Shown here piece by piece: positions 25,995-44,656 of a stretch of DNA of 64,000 nt (its first letter is position 1; every line of letters starts with the position of its first letter). Made by a program: the position numbers and the translations under genes. Origin of the DNA: Panulirus ornatus (lineage: Eukaryota > Arthropoda > Malacostraca > Decapoda > Palinuridae); assembly GCF_036320965.1 (NCBI RefSeq), contig NC_092238.1:57917568-57981567 (forward strand), written 5' to 3'. The notes under the pieces are model-generated. The model did not search any database. It was not told where the DNA came from and worked only from the letters and a program-made list of their open reading frames with translations.

Positions 25995-28329
25995 GTGATG
26001 GGTGATTTGAATGCAAAGGTGAGTAATGTGGCAGTTGAGGGAATAATTGGTATACATGGGGTGTTCAGCGATGTAAAGGGAAATGGTGAAGAGCTTGTAG
26101 ATTTATGTACTGAAAAAGGACTGGTGATTGGGAATACCTGGGTTAAAAAGCGAGATATACATAAGTATACGTATTTAAGTAGGAGAGAAGGCCAGAGAGC
26201 GTTATTGGATTACGTGTTAATTGACAGGCGCGCGAAAGAGAAACTTTTGGATGTTAATGTGCTGAGAGGTGCAACTGGAGGGATGTCTGATCATTATCTT
26301 GTGGAGACTAACGTGAAGATTTGTATGGGTTTTCAGAAAAGAAGAGTGAATGTTGGGGTGAAGAGGGTGGTGAGAGTAAGTTTGCTTGGGAAGGAGACTT
26401 ATGTGAGGAAGTACCAGGAGAGACTGAGTACAGAATGGAAAAAGGTGAGAACAATGGAAGTAAGGGGAGTGGGGGAGGAATGGGATATATTTAGGGAATC
26501 AGTGATGGATTGCGCAAAACATGCTTGTGGCATGAGAAGAGTGGGAGGTGGGTTGATTAGAAAGGGTAGTGAGTGGTGGGATGAAGAAGTAAGATTATTG
26601 GTGAAAGAGAAGAAAGAGGCATTTGGACGATTTTTGCAGGGAAAAAAATGCAATCGAGAAGGAGATGTATAAAAGAAAGAGTCAGGAGGACAAGAGAAAG
26701 GTGCAAGAGGTGAAAAAAAGGGCAAATGAGAGTTGGGGTGAGAGAGTATCATTAAATTTTAGGGAAAATAAAAAGATGTTCTGGAAGGAGGTAAATAAAG
26801 TGCGTAAGACAAGGGAGCAAATGGGAACTTCAGTGAAGGGCGCAAATGGGGAGTTGATAACAAGTAGTGGTGATGTGAGAAAGAGATGGAGTGAGTAATT
26901 TGAAGGTTTATTGAATGTGTTTGATGATAGAGTGGCAGATATAGGGTGTTTTGCTCGAGGTGGTGTGCAAAGTGAGAGGGTTAGGGAAAATGATTTGGTA
27001 AACAGAGAAGAGGTAGTAAAAGCTTTGCGGAAGATGGAAGCCGGCAAGGCAGCAGGTTTGGATGGTATTGCAGTGGAATTTATCAAAAAAGGGGGTGACT
27101 GTATTATTGACTGATTGGTAAGGTTATTTAATGTATGTATGACTCATGGTGAGGTGCCGGAGGATTGGCGGAATGCGTGCATAGTGCCATTGTACAAAGG
27201 CAAAGGGGATAAGAGTGAGTCCTCAAATTACAGAGGTATAAGTTTGCTGAGCATTCCTGGTAAATTATATGGGAGGGTATTGATTGAGAGGATGAAGGCA
27301 TGTACAGAGCATCAGATTGGGGAAGAGCAGTGTGTTTTCAGAAGTGGTAGAGGATGTGTGGATCAGGTGTTTGCTTTGATGAATGTATGTGTGAAATACT
27401 TAGAAAAGCAAATGGATTTCTATGTAGCATTTATGGATCTGGAGAAGGCATATGATAGAGTTGATAGAGATGCTCTGTGGAAGGTATTAAGAATATATGG
27501 TGTGGGAGGCAAGTTGTTAAAAGCAGTGAAAAGTTTTTATCGAGGATGTAAGGCATGTGTACGTGTAGGAAGAGAGGAAAGTGATTGGTTCTCAGTGAAT
27601 GTAGGTTTGCGGCAGGGGTGTGTGATGTCTCCATGGTTGTTTAATTTGTTTATGGATGGGGTTGTTAGGGAGGTGAATGCAAGAGTTTGGGAAAGAGGGG
27701 CAAGTATGAAGTCTATTGTGGATGAGAGAGCTTGGGAAGTGAGTCAGTTGTTGTTCGCTGATGATACAGCGCTGGTGGCTGATTCATGTGAAAAACTGCA
27801 GAAGCTGGTGACTGAGTTTGGTAAAGTGTGTGAAAGAAGAAAGTTAAGAGTAAATGTGAATAAGAGCAAGGTTATTAGGTACAGTAAGGTTGAGGGTCAA
27901 GTTAATTGGGAGGTAAGTTTGAATGGAGCAAAACTGGAGGAAGTAAAGTGTTTTAGATATCTGGGAGTGGATCTGGCAGCGGATGGAAACATGGAAGCGG
28001 AAGGGGATCATAGGGTGGGGGAGGGGGCGAAAATCCTGGGAGCCTTGAAGAATGTGTGGAAGTCGAGAACATTATCTCAGAAAGCAAAAATGGGTATGTC
28101 TGAAGGAATAGTGGTTCCAACAATGTTGTATAGTTGCGAGGCGTGGGCTATGGATAGAGTTATGCGCAGGAGCGTGGATGTGCTGGAAATGAGATGTTTG
28201 AGGACAATGTGTGGTGTGAGGTGGTTTGATCGAGTAAGTAACGTAAGGCTAAGAGAGATGTGTGGAAATAAAGAGAGCGTGGTTGAGAGAGAAGAGGGAG
28301 TTTTGAAATGGTTTGGGCACATGGAGTGA
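25995..28329 (+). pseudogene. R12 EN-RT ORF, broken
   Basis: The frame from 25995 holds the endonuclease motifs MGDLNAKV and GGMSDHYL. A +1 shift in an A-run near 26645 leads into the frame used for the rest. In that frame are TAA at 26896 (Tyr to stop), TGA at 27112 (Trp to stop) and TGA at 28327 (Arg to stop). Between the last two lie 404 open codons with intact RT motifs [19 protein letters not shown] and [13 protein letters not shown]. It cannot make a full protein. Confidence 0.85.
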
Positions 28330-28415
28330 ATGAGTGAGGAAAGATTGACCAAGAGGATATATGTGTCGGAGGTGGAGGGAACGAGGAGAAGTGGGAGACC
28401 AAATTGGAGGTGGAA

Positions 28416-33815
<5,400 letters not shown>

Positions 33816-33884
<69 letters not shown>
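33816..33884. repeat. (TA)n microsatellite, about 70 bp
   Basis: TA repeat between R14 and the 3' end fragment R15. Confidence 0.95.
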
Positions 33885-33887
<3 letters not shown>

Positions 33888-34012
33888 CGCTGTTTCCCAC
33901 GTTAGCGAGGTAGCGCAAGGAAACAGACGAAAGAATGGCCCAACACACCCACATACACATGTATATACATACACGTCCACACACGCACATATACATACCT
34001 ATACATCTTAAC
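33885..34012 (-). mobile_element. R15, RTE 3'-end fragment, long-UTR type
   Basis: Only the last 128 bp of an RTE 3' UTR (antisense of ...CGCTACCTCGCTAACGTGGGAAACAGCGATAAT). The remnant CTATACATCTTAAC places it in the long-UTR subfamily. It may be a severely 5'-truncated insertion. Confidence 0.75.
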
Positions 34013-34213
34013 TTAAACATTTCATTTTTCCATAGCCAGAGGTTGAACCATTATGTGACATTCATTTCTTTTTCTTTTCATTTCAAGCTAGAAATTTCAG
34101 TTTTCTAAATTGTTTCTTACATTTTTCATATGTATATATATGTATGTGTGTGTGTGTGTGTATATGTGCGTGTGTGTGTGTATGTGGGTGTATGTGTATA
34201 TATATATATGTAT
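34013..34213 (+). repeat. flank block plus TG-rich tract upstream of R16
   Basis: 34013-34135 corresponds, in reverse orientation, to part of the blocks upstream of R7 and R25. It is followed by a TGTG/TATG microsatellite and then the R16 head. Confidence 0.8.
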
Positions 34214-34341
34214 ATTATCCCTGGGGATAGGGGTGAAAGAATACTTCCCACGCATTCCTCGCGTGTCGTAGAAAGCGACTAGAGGGGACGGGAGCGGGGG
34301 GCCAGAAATCCTCCCCTCCTTGTATTTTTTTATATTCTAAA

Positions 34342-37335
34342 ATGGGAAACAGAAGAAGGAGTCACGCGGGGAGTGCGCATACTCCTCGAAGGCTCAGATT
34401 GGGGTGCCTAAATGTGTGTGGATGTAACCAAGATGTGAAAAAAGGAGAGATAGGTAGTATGTTTGAGGAAAGGAACCTTTATGTTTTGGCTCTGAGTGAA
34501 ACGAAGCTCAAGGGTGAAGGGGAAGAGTGGTTTGGGAATGTCTTGGGAGTAAAGTCAGGGGTTAGTGAGAGGACAAGAGCAAGGGAAGGAGTAGCAGTAC
34601 TCCTGAAACAGTTGTGGGAGTACGTGATAGAATGTAAGAAAGTAAATTCTCGATTAATATGGGTAAAACTGAAAGTTGATGGAGAGAGATGGGTGATTAT
34701 TGGTGCATATGCACCTGGGCATGAGAAGAAAGATTATGAGAGGCAAGTGTTTTGGGAGCAGCTGAATGAGTGTGATTGTGGTTTTAATGCACGAGACCGG
34801 GTTATAGTGATGGGTGATTTGAATGTAAAGGTGAGTAATGTGGCAGTTGAGGGAATAACTGGTATACATGGGGTGTTCAGTGTTGTAAATGGAAATGGTG
34901 AAGAGCTTGTAGATTTATGTGCTGAAAAAGGACTGATGATTGGGAATACCTGATTTAAAAAGCGAGATATACATAAGTATACTTATGTAAGTAGGAGAGA
35001 TGGCCAGAGAGCGTTATTGGATTACGTGTTAATTGACAGGCGCGCGAAAGAGAGACTTTTGGATGTTAATGTGCTGAGAGGTGCAACTGGAGGGATGTCT
35101 GATCATTATCTTATGGAGGCTAAGGTGAAGATTTGTATGGGTTTTCAGAAAAAAAGAGTGAATGTTGGGGTGAAGAGGGTGGTGAGAGTAAGTGAGCTTG
35201 GGAAGGAGACTTGTGTGAGGAAGTACCAGGAGAGACTGAGTACAGAATGGAAAAAGGTGAGAACAATGGAAGTAAGGGGAGTGGGGGAGGAATGGGATGT
35301 ATTTAGGGAATCAGTGATGGATTGCGCAAAAGATGCTTGTGGCATGAGAAGAGTGGGAGATGGGTTGATTAGAAAGGGTAGTGAGTGGTGGGATGAAGAA
35401 GTAAGATTATTAGTGAAAGAGAAGAGAGAGGCATTTGGACGATTTTTGCAGGGAAAAAATGCAGTTGAGTGGGAGACGTATAAAAGAAAGAGACAGGAGG
35501 TCAAGAGAAAGGTGCAAGAGGTGAAAAAAAGGGCAAATGAGAGTTGGGGTGAGAGAGTATCATTAAATTTTAGGGAGAATAAAAAGATGTTCTGGAAGGA
35601 GGTAAATAAAGTGCGTAAGACAAGGGAGCAAATGGGAACTTCAGTGAAGGGCGCAAATGGGGAGGTGATAACAAGTAGTGGTTATGTGAGAAGGAGATGG
35701 AGTGAGTATTTTGAAGGTTTGTTGAATGTGTTTGATGATAGAGTGGCATATATAGGGTGTTTTGGTCGAGGTGGTGTGCAAAGTGAGAGGGTTAGGGAAA
35801 ATGATTTGGTAAACAGAGAAGAGGTAATAAAAGCTTTGCGGAAGATGAAAGCCAGCAAGGCAGCAGGTTTGGATGGTATTGCAGTGGAATTTATTAAAAA
35901 AGGGGGTGACTGTATTGTTGACTGGTTGGTAAGGTTATTTAATGTATGTATGACTCACGGTGAGGTGCCTGAGGATAGGCGGAATGCGTGCATAGTGCCA
36001 TTGTACAAAGGCAAAGGGGATAGGAGTGAGTGCTCAAATTACAGAGGTATAAATTTGTTGAGTATTCCTGGTAAATTATATGGAAGGGTATTGATTGAGA
36101 GGGTGAAGGCATGTACAGAGCATCAGATTGGGGAAGAGCAGTGTGGTTTCAGAAGTCGTAGAGGATGTGTGGATCAGGTGTTTGCTTTGAAGAATGTATG
36201 TGAGAAATACTTAGAAAAGCAAATGGATTTGTATGTAGCATTTATGGATCTGGAGAAGGCATATGATAGAGTTGATAGAGATGCTCTGTGGAAGGTATTA
36301 AGAATATATGGTGTGGGAGGCAAGTTGTTAGAAGCAGTGAAAAGTTTTTATCGAGGATGTAAGGCATGTGTACGCGTAGGAAGAGAGGAAAGTGATTGGT
36401 TCTCAGTGAATGTAGGTTTACGGCAGGGGTGTGTGATGTCTCCATGGTTGTTTAATTTGTTTATGGATGGGGTTGTTAGGGAGGTGAATGCAAGAGTTTT
36501 GGAAAGAGGGGCAAGAATGAAGTCTGTTGTGGATGAGAGAGCTTGGGAGGTGAGACAGTTGTTGTTCGCTGATGATACAGCGCTGGTGGCTGATTCATGT
36601 GAGAAACTGCAGAAGCTGGTGACTGAGTTTGGTAAAGTGTGTGAAAGAAGAAAGTTAAGAGTAAATGTGAATAAGAGCAAGGTTATTAGGTACAGTAGGG
36701 TTGAGGGTCAAGTCAATTGGGAGGAAAGTTTGAATGGAGAAAAAATGGAGGAAGTAAAGTGTTTTAGATATCTGGGAGTGGATCTGGCAGCGGATGGAAC
36801 CATGGAAGCGGAAGTGAATCATAGGGTGGGGGAGGGGGCGAAAATCCTGCGAGCCTTGAAGAATGTGTGGAAGTCGAGAACATTATCTCGGAAATCAAAA
36901 ATGGGTATGTTTGAAGGAATAGTGGTTCCAACAATCTTGTATGGTTGCGAGGCGTGGGCTATGGATTGAGTTGTGTGCAGGAGGGTGGATGTCCTGGAAA
37001 TGAGATGTTTGAGGACAATGTGTGGTGTGAGGTGGTTTGATCGAGAAAGTAACGTGAGGGTAAGAGAGATGTGTGGAAATAAAAAGAGCGTGGTTGAGAG
37101 AGCAGAAGAGGGTGTTTTGAAATGGTTTGGGCACATGGAGAGAATGATTGAGGAAAGATTGACCAAGAGGATATATGTGTCGGAGGTGGAGGGAACGAGG
37201 AGTAGTGGGAGACCAAATTGGAGGTGGAAAGATGGAATGAAAAAGATTTTGAGTGATCGGGGCCTGAATATGCAGGAGGGTGAAAGGCGGGCAAGGAATA
37301 GAGTGAATTGGATCGATGTGGTATACCGGGGTTGA
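34342..37335 (+). pseudogene. R16 endonuclease-reverse transcriptase ORF, two TGA codons only
   Basis: The frame runs from MGNRRRSH to the TGA at 37333 with no frameshift (997 codons). It is broken only by TGA at codon 204 (34951, Trp in other copies) and codon 876 (36967, Arg in others). Endonuclease residues: N24 (CLNVCGCN), E53 (LSETK), Y123 (GAYAPG), D159/N161 (GDLN), S253-D254-H255. RT: D636 in FMDLEK, R694-P701 [10 protein letters not shown]742-A-D-D745, and YLGVDL at 810-815. The basic C-terminal motif [10 protein letters not shown] is at 956-965 ([10 protein letters not shown]). The protein would nick DNA and prime cDNA synthesis on it. The order EN-RT with no RNase H fits the RTE clade. 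Confidence 0.93.
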
Positions 37336-37399
37336 CGTGCTGTCAGTGGATTGAATCAGGGCACGTGAAGCGTCTGGGGTAAACCATGGAAAGCTGTGT

Positions 37400-37651
37400 G
37401 GGGCCTGGATGTGGAAAGGGAGGTGTGGTTTCGGGCATTATTGCATGACAGCTAGAGACTGAGTGCGAACGTATGAGGCCTTTGTTGTCTTTTCCTTGCG
37501 CTACCCCTCACACATGATGGGGGAGTGGGATGGTATTCCATGTGTGGCGAGGTGGCGATGGGAATAAATAAAGGCAGACAGTGTGAATTGTGTGCATGGG
37601 TATATATGTATGTGTCTGTGTGTGTATATATATGTGTACATTGAGATGTAT
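37400..37651 (+). repeat. subfamily-specific 3' UTR segment
   Basis: About 250 bp present in the long 3' UTRs (R1, R5, R6, R16, R30) and precisely missing in the short ones, which read AAGCTGTGT|AGGTATGTATATTTGC. It ends in a TATG/TGTG-rich stretch, so slippage or recombination between similar repeats could have removed it. Confidence 0.8.
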
Positions 37652-37790
37652 AGGTATGTATATTTGCCTGTGTGGACGTGTGTGTATATACATGTGTATG
37701 GGGGTGGGTTGGGCCATTTCTTTCGTCTGTTTCCTTGTGTTACTTCGCAAACGCGGGAGACAGCGACAAAGCAAAATAAATAAAAATAAG

Positions 37791-38281
<491 letters not shown>

Positions 38282-38307
38282 AAACACATACACACACACT
38301 TACACAT

Positions 38308-38359
<52 letters not shown>
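38282..38359. repeat. (CA)n microsatellite
   Basis: About 78 bp of CA with a few ACTTACA interruptions, directly before the left SINE of the inverted pair. Confidence 0.93.
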
Positions 38360-38363
<4 letters not shown>

Positions 38364-38365
38364 TT

Positions 38366-38926
<561 letters not shown>

Positions 38927-38927
38927 C

Positions 38928-38960
38928 ATGTGTGTGTGTCTGTGTGTGTGTGTGTGTGTG
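38928..38960. repeat. (TG)n microsatellite
   Basis: TGTG run directly after the right SINE, mirroring the (CA)n on the left. Confidence 0.9.
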
Positions 38961-39990
38961 CTACATACAAATCCATATGTTTTTCCAAGTATATCTCACA
39001 TACAGTTTTCAAAGCAAACACCTGGTCCACACATCCTCTACCACTTCTGAAACCACCCAATCTTCCCCCAGTCTGATGCTCTGTACATGCCTTGACTCTC
39101 CCATTTAATACCCTACGATATAATTTCCCGGGAATACTCAACAAACTTATACCTCTGTAATTTGAACACTCACCCTTATCCACTTTGCCTTTGTACAAGG
39201 GCACTATACATGCATTCTTCCGATCCTCAGGCACTTCACCGTGAACCATATATACATTGAATATCCTCAAAACCAGTCAACAATACAGTCACCACTTTTT
39301 GGATATATTCAACAGCAATACCATCCAAACCCGCCGCGTTGCCGGCTATCATCTTCTGCAAAGCTTTTTCATTACCTCTTCTCTGTTTACCAAACCATTC
39401 TCCTTGACCCTATCACTTCGCACACCACCTCGACCAAAGCACCTATTCTGCCACTCTATCTTGAAACACAGTTAACAAGCCTTCAAAATACTCACTCTAT
39501 ATGCCTCATACTTCACCACTACTTGTTGTCATCTCCCCGATGTTCCCATTATTTCCCTTGTCTTACGCATTTATTTACCTGCTTCAAGAACATCTACTCA
39601 CCTTTGCATTCAAATCACCCTTCACTATAACCCGGTCTCGTGCATCAAAGTTGCTAACACACTCACTCAGCTGCTCCCAACACAATTCCCTCTCATGATC
39701 TTCCTTCTTATGACAAGGTGCATAGGCACCAATAATCCCCCATCTCTCTCCATCCAGTTTCTGTTTTACCCATATCAATCTAGGGTTTACTTTCTTACAC
39801 TCTATCAAATACTCCCACAACTCCTGCTTCAGGAGTAGTGCTACGCTTTCCTTTCCTCTTGTCCTCTCACCAACCTCTGACTTTACTCCCAAGACATTCC
39901 CAAACCACTCTTTCCCTTTACCCTTGAGCTTCGTTTGGCTCAGAGCCAAAAATCTAGGTTCCTTTCCTCAAACATACTACCTGTCTCTCC
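38961..39990 (-). mobile_element. R17, old RTE-like copy with a large internal deletion
   Basis: Endonuclease residues about 40-167 (39598-39990, LSQTKLKG, IGAYAPC, KGDLNAKV) are joined at 39597 to RT residues about 433-632 (38914-39270, CIVPLYKGKVDKGECSNYRGISLL). About 265 codons between them are missing. It is diverged, with stops and frameshifts, and ends in (TG)n. Confidence 0.78.
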
Positions 39991-39992
39991 TA

Positions 39993-40154
39993 TATGTTCT
40001 AGCCTGAGCCAGGTACCCATTTAATCGACCAACCCCTGAGGGTGGATGAACAGCTGAGTTGATTGTGGACCGACTGTTGTGAACAGGATTCGAACCTATG
40101 TGCTCGACCTTGGGTGGCCCATGAATGCGTCACGGTCACGAACGCTAACCAAAA
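39993..40154 (-). mobile_element. tRNA-derived SINE, second type
   Basis: The minus strand reads GGTTAGCGTTCGTGACC (half a box A) and then box B GGTTCGAATCC (40086-40096), followed by a body ending in TACCTGGCTCAGG. The body differs from the 38366 SINE, so this is a separate family. Confidence 0.7.
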
Positions 40155-40500
40155 ACAGAATCCAACTGCTGCAGTTTCTCACTCGAATCTGCCATCCAAC
40201 TACGTGTCATCAGGAAACAACGACTGACTCACCTCCATAAAGAGATTAAGCGGCCATTGTGACATACGGAGCCTAGCTGCAGACCCGCCTTCACCTAAAA
40301 CCACTCCCCCTCCCATCTTCTAATTTGCACACGTTTTACTCTTTTGCAAAAAATCCTCATTGCCCCTACGAACGGTAAACACAAAGGAATGAAATGTCTG
40401 TCCTTCATTATATATACGTAACTTCCCCAGCAAAGCATCTTTATTAGCCCTATCATGTGCTTTCTCAAGATCCATAAACGCCACATGGAAATCCTCATGT
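40155..40500 (-). mobile_element. R18, relic of a different RTE-like lineage
   Basis: Antisense code reads (with shifts) FHVAFMDLEKAHDRANKDALLGKLRIYNEG and later FPDDT, about residues 620-780. Many positions differ from the main family, so it is either very old or a separate lineage. Confidence 0.65.
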
Positions 40501-40504
40501 GTTG

Positions 40505-40795
40505 TTGACTAGCATAGCCAGTATTTCTTTGTATTTATGGATCAAAGTGAAACTTGAGGATTGTCGCAATGCCTGTATAGTACCATTGCATAAAGGCAAG
40601 GATCACAATAGATAATGGTCGAATTACAGAGTTATAAGTTTGAGTGTCCACGATAGGTTGTGTGGGCGAGTGATGATTCAGAGGGTGGTAGCTTACACAG
40701 AACATCAGACTAGGAAGGAATGATGCGGTTTCGGGATGGTAGAGAATGTGTGGAACAGGCGTTTGCATTAAAGAATATGTGTGAGAAATGAAGAT
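40505..40795 (+). mobile_element. R19, relic of a diverged RTE-like lineage
   Basis: Plus-strand code, with stops, reads LEDCRNACIVPLHKGKD, then SNYRVISL and GRVMIQRV, about RT residues 540-625. It lies head to head with R18, so the two may be an inverted 5' part of one insertion. Confidence 0.6.
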
Positions 40796-41460
40796 TATAA
40801 TAGTTCTGAATCTCCTATTGATCACTTGATGCTTCGGAGAGACTGATTGTGAACGGTAAAATGATTTCAGCATTATTATTTCCTTAGACGCCATACAAAG
40901 TATTTTGTTGTTAAAAAAGTATGGAAGATTAAGTCATTTGTGTTTTATCTCTCATGGTGATGAAGTTAACAATATTCATAGTGAGGGAAACGAGAGGAGC
41001 AACAATGATTCTTCGAGAATTTTGTTCAATGTAGTCGATTCACTCCAGTCTAGTTAGAACTGAACCCATGAATACGGCATTTTAACCCTTTTCCAGTTGA
41101 CATGACCTCTGAGCATGGTGTCACGACCCGTGAGTAATATGGAAGTCTTGGACTTAGCCCTTGAGCGTTACACCAAAGACACAGCAATCAAATACAAGGA
41201 TCGGACCCTCTTGCTCGAGGAGTTCTTGCACTGTCGTCTGTTGCGGCTGCCAGTCTCCCTGGGACCTTGTGCGTCATGACCTTTAGGCGGGAGGCAGCGT
41301 GGTGGGCGGAGAGTCAGTCCTTCAATATATCATCTGAGGGGAAAGGTCCGAACAGGCTTTGGAGTTCCGTTTTCGTCGTGTCTTATTATTACGTGACCAG
41401 GAAACAGATAGGACCAAGTTCACCTTACGAGACACCCACAAACCCTCAACACACAAACCC
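40796..41460. other. unique DNA, no feature recognised
   Basis: No repeat family of this window and no coding exon recognised. GC content is somewhat higher around 41150-41300. Frames of 80-120 codons occur on both strands without recognisable motifs. Confidence 0.5.
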
Positions 41461-41461
41461 A

Positions 41462-41576
41462 TACTTGGTGGTGGTGGTGGTGGTGTGTGTGTGTGTTCAC
41501 ACACAGTGGTAAAGAAATGATTCCTATATAAAACACTGGGAGATGAGGTAACACGAGTTTGAAACTTTCGCTCCAC

Positions 41577-41615
<39 letters not shown>

Positions 41616-41618
41616 AAA
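41462..41618. repeat. (GGT)n, (GT)n and (CA)n microsatellites
   Basis: GGTGGTGGTGGTGG then GTGTGTGTG at 41468-41500, and (CA)n at 41578-41612. Confidence 0.9.
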
Positions 41619-41718
41619 ACTTCGAGTCTCTGCTTAAGCCCTGAGATTATTGTATGACTGGAGACGAGTGTATTCCCTTGATGCATTGAATTATGATGAA
41701 GTGCACGAATAGAAGGAC

Positions 41719-43073
<1,355 letters not shown>

Positions 43074-43120
43074 CTATGAGTCCACGGGGAAAATGAAACA
43101 CGACAAGTTCCCGAGTGCAC

Positions 43121-43145
43121 TTTCGTGTAATGATCACATCATCAG
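43121..43145 (-). ncRNA. possible hammerhead-like core (CTGATGA...GAAA)
   Basis: On the minus strand CTGATGA (43145-43139) and GAAA (43124-43121) are separated by 14 nt that can fold GTG/CAC as a short stem II. Penelope-like elements are known to carry hammerhead ribozymes. The bases next to the core give a U-C mismatch, and stems I and III were not clearly resolved, so this is tentative. Confidence 0.35.
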
Positions 43146-43293
43146 GGGAGAAACAAGAGAGAAATATAAGTCGGTTGATATACCTTGAAGAGACGAAGCT
43201 AGGACGCCATTTGGTGGACATGTAATTGTCCAAAATATACAACGAACGTTCATAAACTTATCATTTTACAAATTTTATCAGCAATAAAGTTAT

Positions 43294-43674
43294 CTAATTT
43301 GTACAGACCATCACTAATATTAGATTATAATTCTTTCTGTATTTACTAATAGAATATTCAATGATATTTCTCTTGGTGATAGAGTTAGAGTTCATAACTG
43401 AGATGGCACTACTCCACTTAATACAGTGATCATAGTTTTTAACGTGATTAAACAAGGCATTTGATTCGTTTTCTGTTCTTATACTGTATTTATTTTGCTT
43501 AAGTCTAACAGAGAGATCCTTACCAGTCTGACCAACATAAAATTTATCATAAGTTTCACAAGGCACTTTATAGATGCATCCAAGAGAATTTTCTGGTGAA
43601 TTCCTGATTAAGATATTCTTTATAATATCATTGTTGCTAAAGGCAACATTTACATTAAAGGATTTAAGGAACAT
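43294..43674 (-). CDS. GIY-YIG endonuclease domain of a Penelope-like element, partial
   Basis: A 126-residue open frame without its RT. Motifs: GCIYKVPC (residues 32-39; the GIY part with flanking cysteines), FYVGQTGKDL (45-54; the YIG part), R57 after LSV, H77 in LFNH, and E106 in RNIIE as the likely metal-binding glutamate. Asn61 (KQNKYS) replaces the His I would expect there. The enzyme nicks target DNA for Penelope-like retrotransposition. The apparent Met start is internal to the parent ORF; the true N-terminal part lies inverted next door. Confidence 0.85.
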   Translation of the reverse strand: MFLKSFNVNVAFSNNDIIKNILIRNSPENSLGCIYKVPCETYDKFYVGQTGKDLSVRLKQNKYSIRTENESNALFNHVKNYDHCIKWSSAISVMNSNSITKRNIIEYSISKYRKNYNLILVMVCTN

Positions 43675-43899
43675 GGGAATTTGCCTAAGGCATTACGTAT
43701 TTGCAGTCCAGAGTTTGCTGATGATGAGTTTGAGAAGAAAAATTCTATTGGATCTAAGTTAAAGTACCCTAGATCTTCCATTGATAGATCCCATCAGTTA
43801 GCAAAGAAATCGTTTAATAGAGTTTAGCCCAAACCTCCTATTGACACCAAAGAATCATTTAGTTCTCCCTTTTCATAATAATTTCACTTTACTTCCCAT

Positions 43900-44656
43900 G
43901 TTGCTTACCAATATGAGACGAAGGGTACTCGAGAACTTAGTATTCGAATATTTATTTCCTATTAGTCAGGCCCATAGCCTAGCGGTTAGTATTCCTGCTT
44001 CTTGCACAGGAGTCCCGGGTTCAATCCTGGCTGTTGGAGGTTTGTATGTTCTATGAAGGTGCGCGTTCATATGCACTTTATTCGTATTCACATACATCCG
44101 CGTTCTACAGTTAGGTTTGGTAAAATGCTTTCTGCTGGCTATGTGCGCCTGTAGGGAAATAACCGTTGTAGACCCCGTTGCTCACCAATGTGAGACGAAG
44201 GGTATTCGAGTACTTAGTATTCGAATTGTTATTTCCCATTAGCGAGGCCCATAGCCTACCGATTAGCATTCCCGCCTCTTGCACATGGGTCCCGGGTTCG
44301 ATCCTGGCTCTTGGAGGTTTGTATGTTTTATGAAGGTGCGCGTTCATGTGCACTTTGTTTGTATTAACATAACTCCACGTTGTACAATTAGGTTCGGTAA
44401 AATGCTCTCTACTGGCTGCGTGCACCTGTTGGGAAATAACCGGTGTAGACCCCGTTGCTCACCAATGTGAGACGAAGGGTATTCGAAAACTTAGTATTCG
44501 AATAGTTATTTCCAATTAGAGAGGCCCATCGCCTAGCGATTAGCATTCCCGCCTCTTGCCCAGGGGTCCCGGGTTCGATCCTGCCTGTTGGAGGTTGTAT
44601 GTTCTATGCAGGAGCGCGTCCACATGCACTTTGTTCATATATATGTATTTATATAT
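43900..44656. repeat. 277-bp tandem repeat with tRNA-like promoter, about 2.7 units
   Basis: Units start at 43900, 44177 and 44454 (GTTGCTYACCAATRTGAGACGAAGG), exactly 277 bp apart. Each has a box A-like TAGCCTAGCGG (43975 in unit 1) and a box B-like GGTTCAATCC or GGTTCGATCC (44018 in unit 1), so it is tRNA-derived. Short inverted motifs (TTCGAATTGTTATTTCCC and GGGAAATAACCG) flank the tRNA-like part. The third unit breaks off near 44640 in a (TA)-rich stretch. Confidence 0.85.

Noticed and set aside
38282..38359. CRISPR-like regular repeat array
   Set aside because: Simple (CA)n microsatellite. No spacer structure exists here or anywhere in the window.
43294..43674. Phage or intron homing endonuclease of the GIY-YIG type
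   Set aside because: The CIYKVPC...FYVGQTGKDL context and the neighbouring RT-thumb-like code match Penelope-like elements, and the genome is eukaryotic.
43975..44030. Possible tRNA gene cluster in the 277-bp repeat
   Set aside because: Box spacing is tRNA-like, but the acceptor and anticodon stems were not convincing and the unit is tandemly repeated with non-tRNA sequence.
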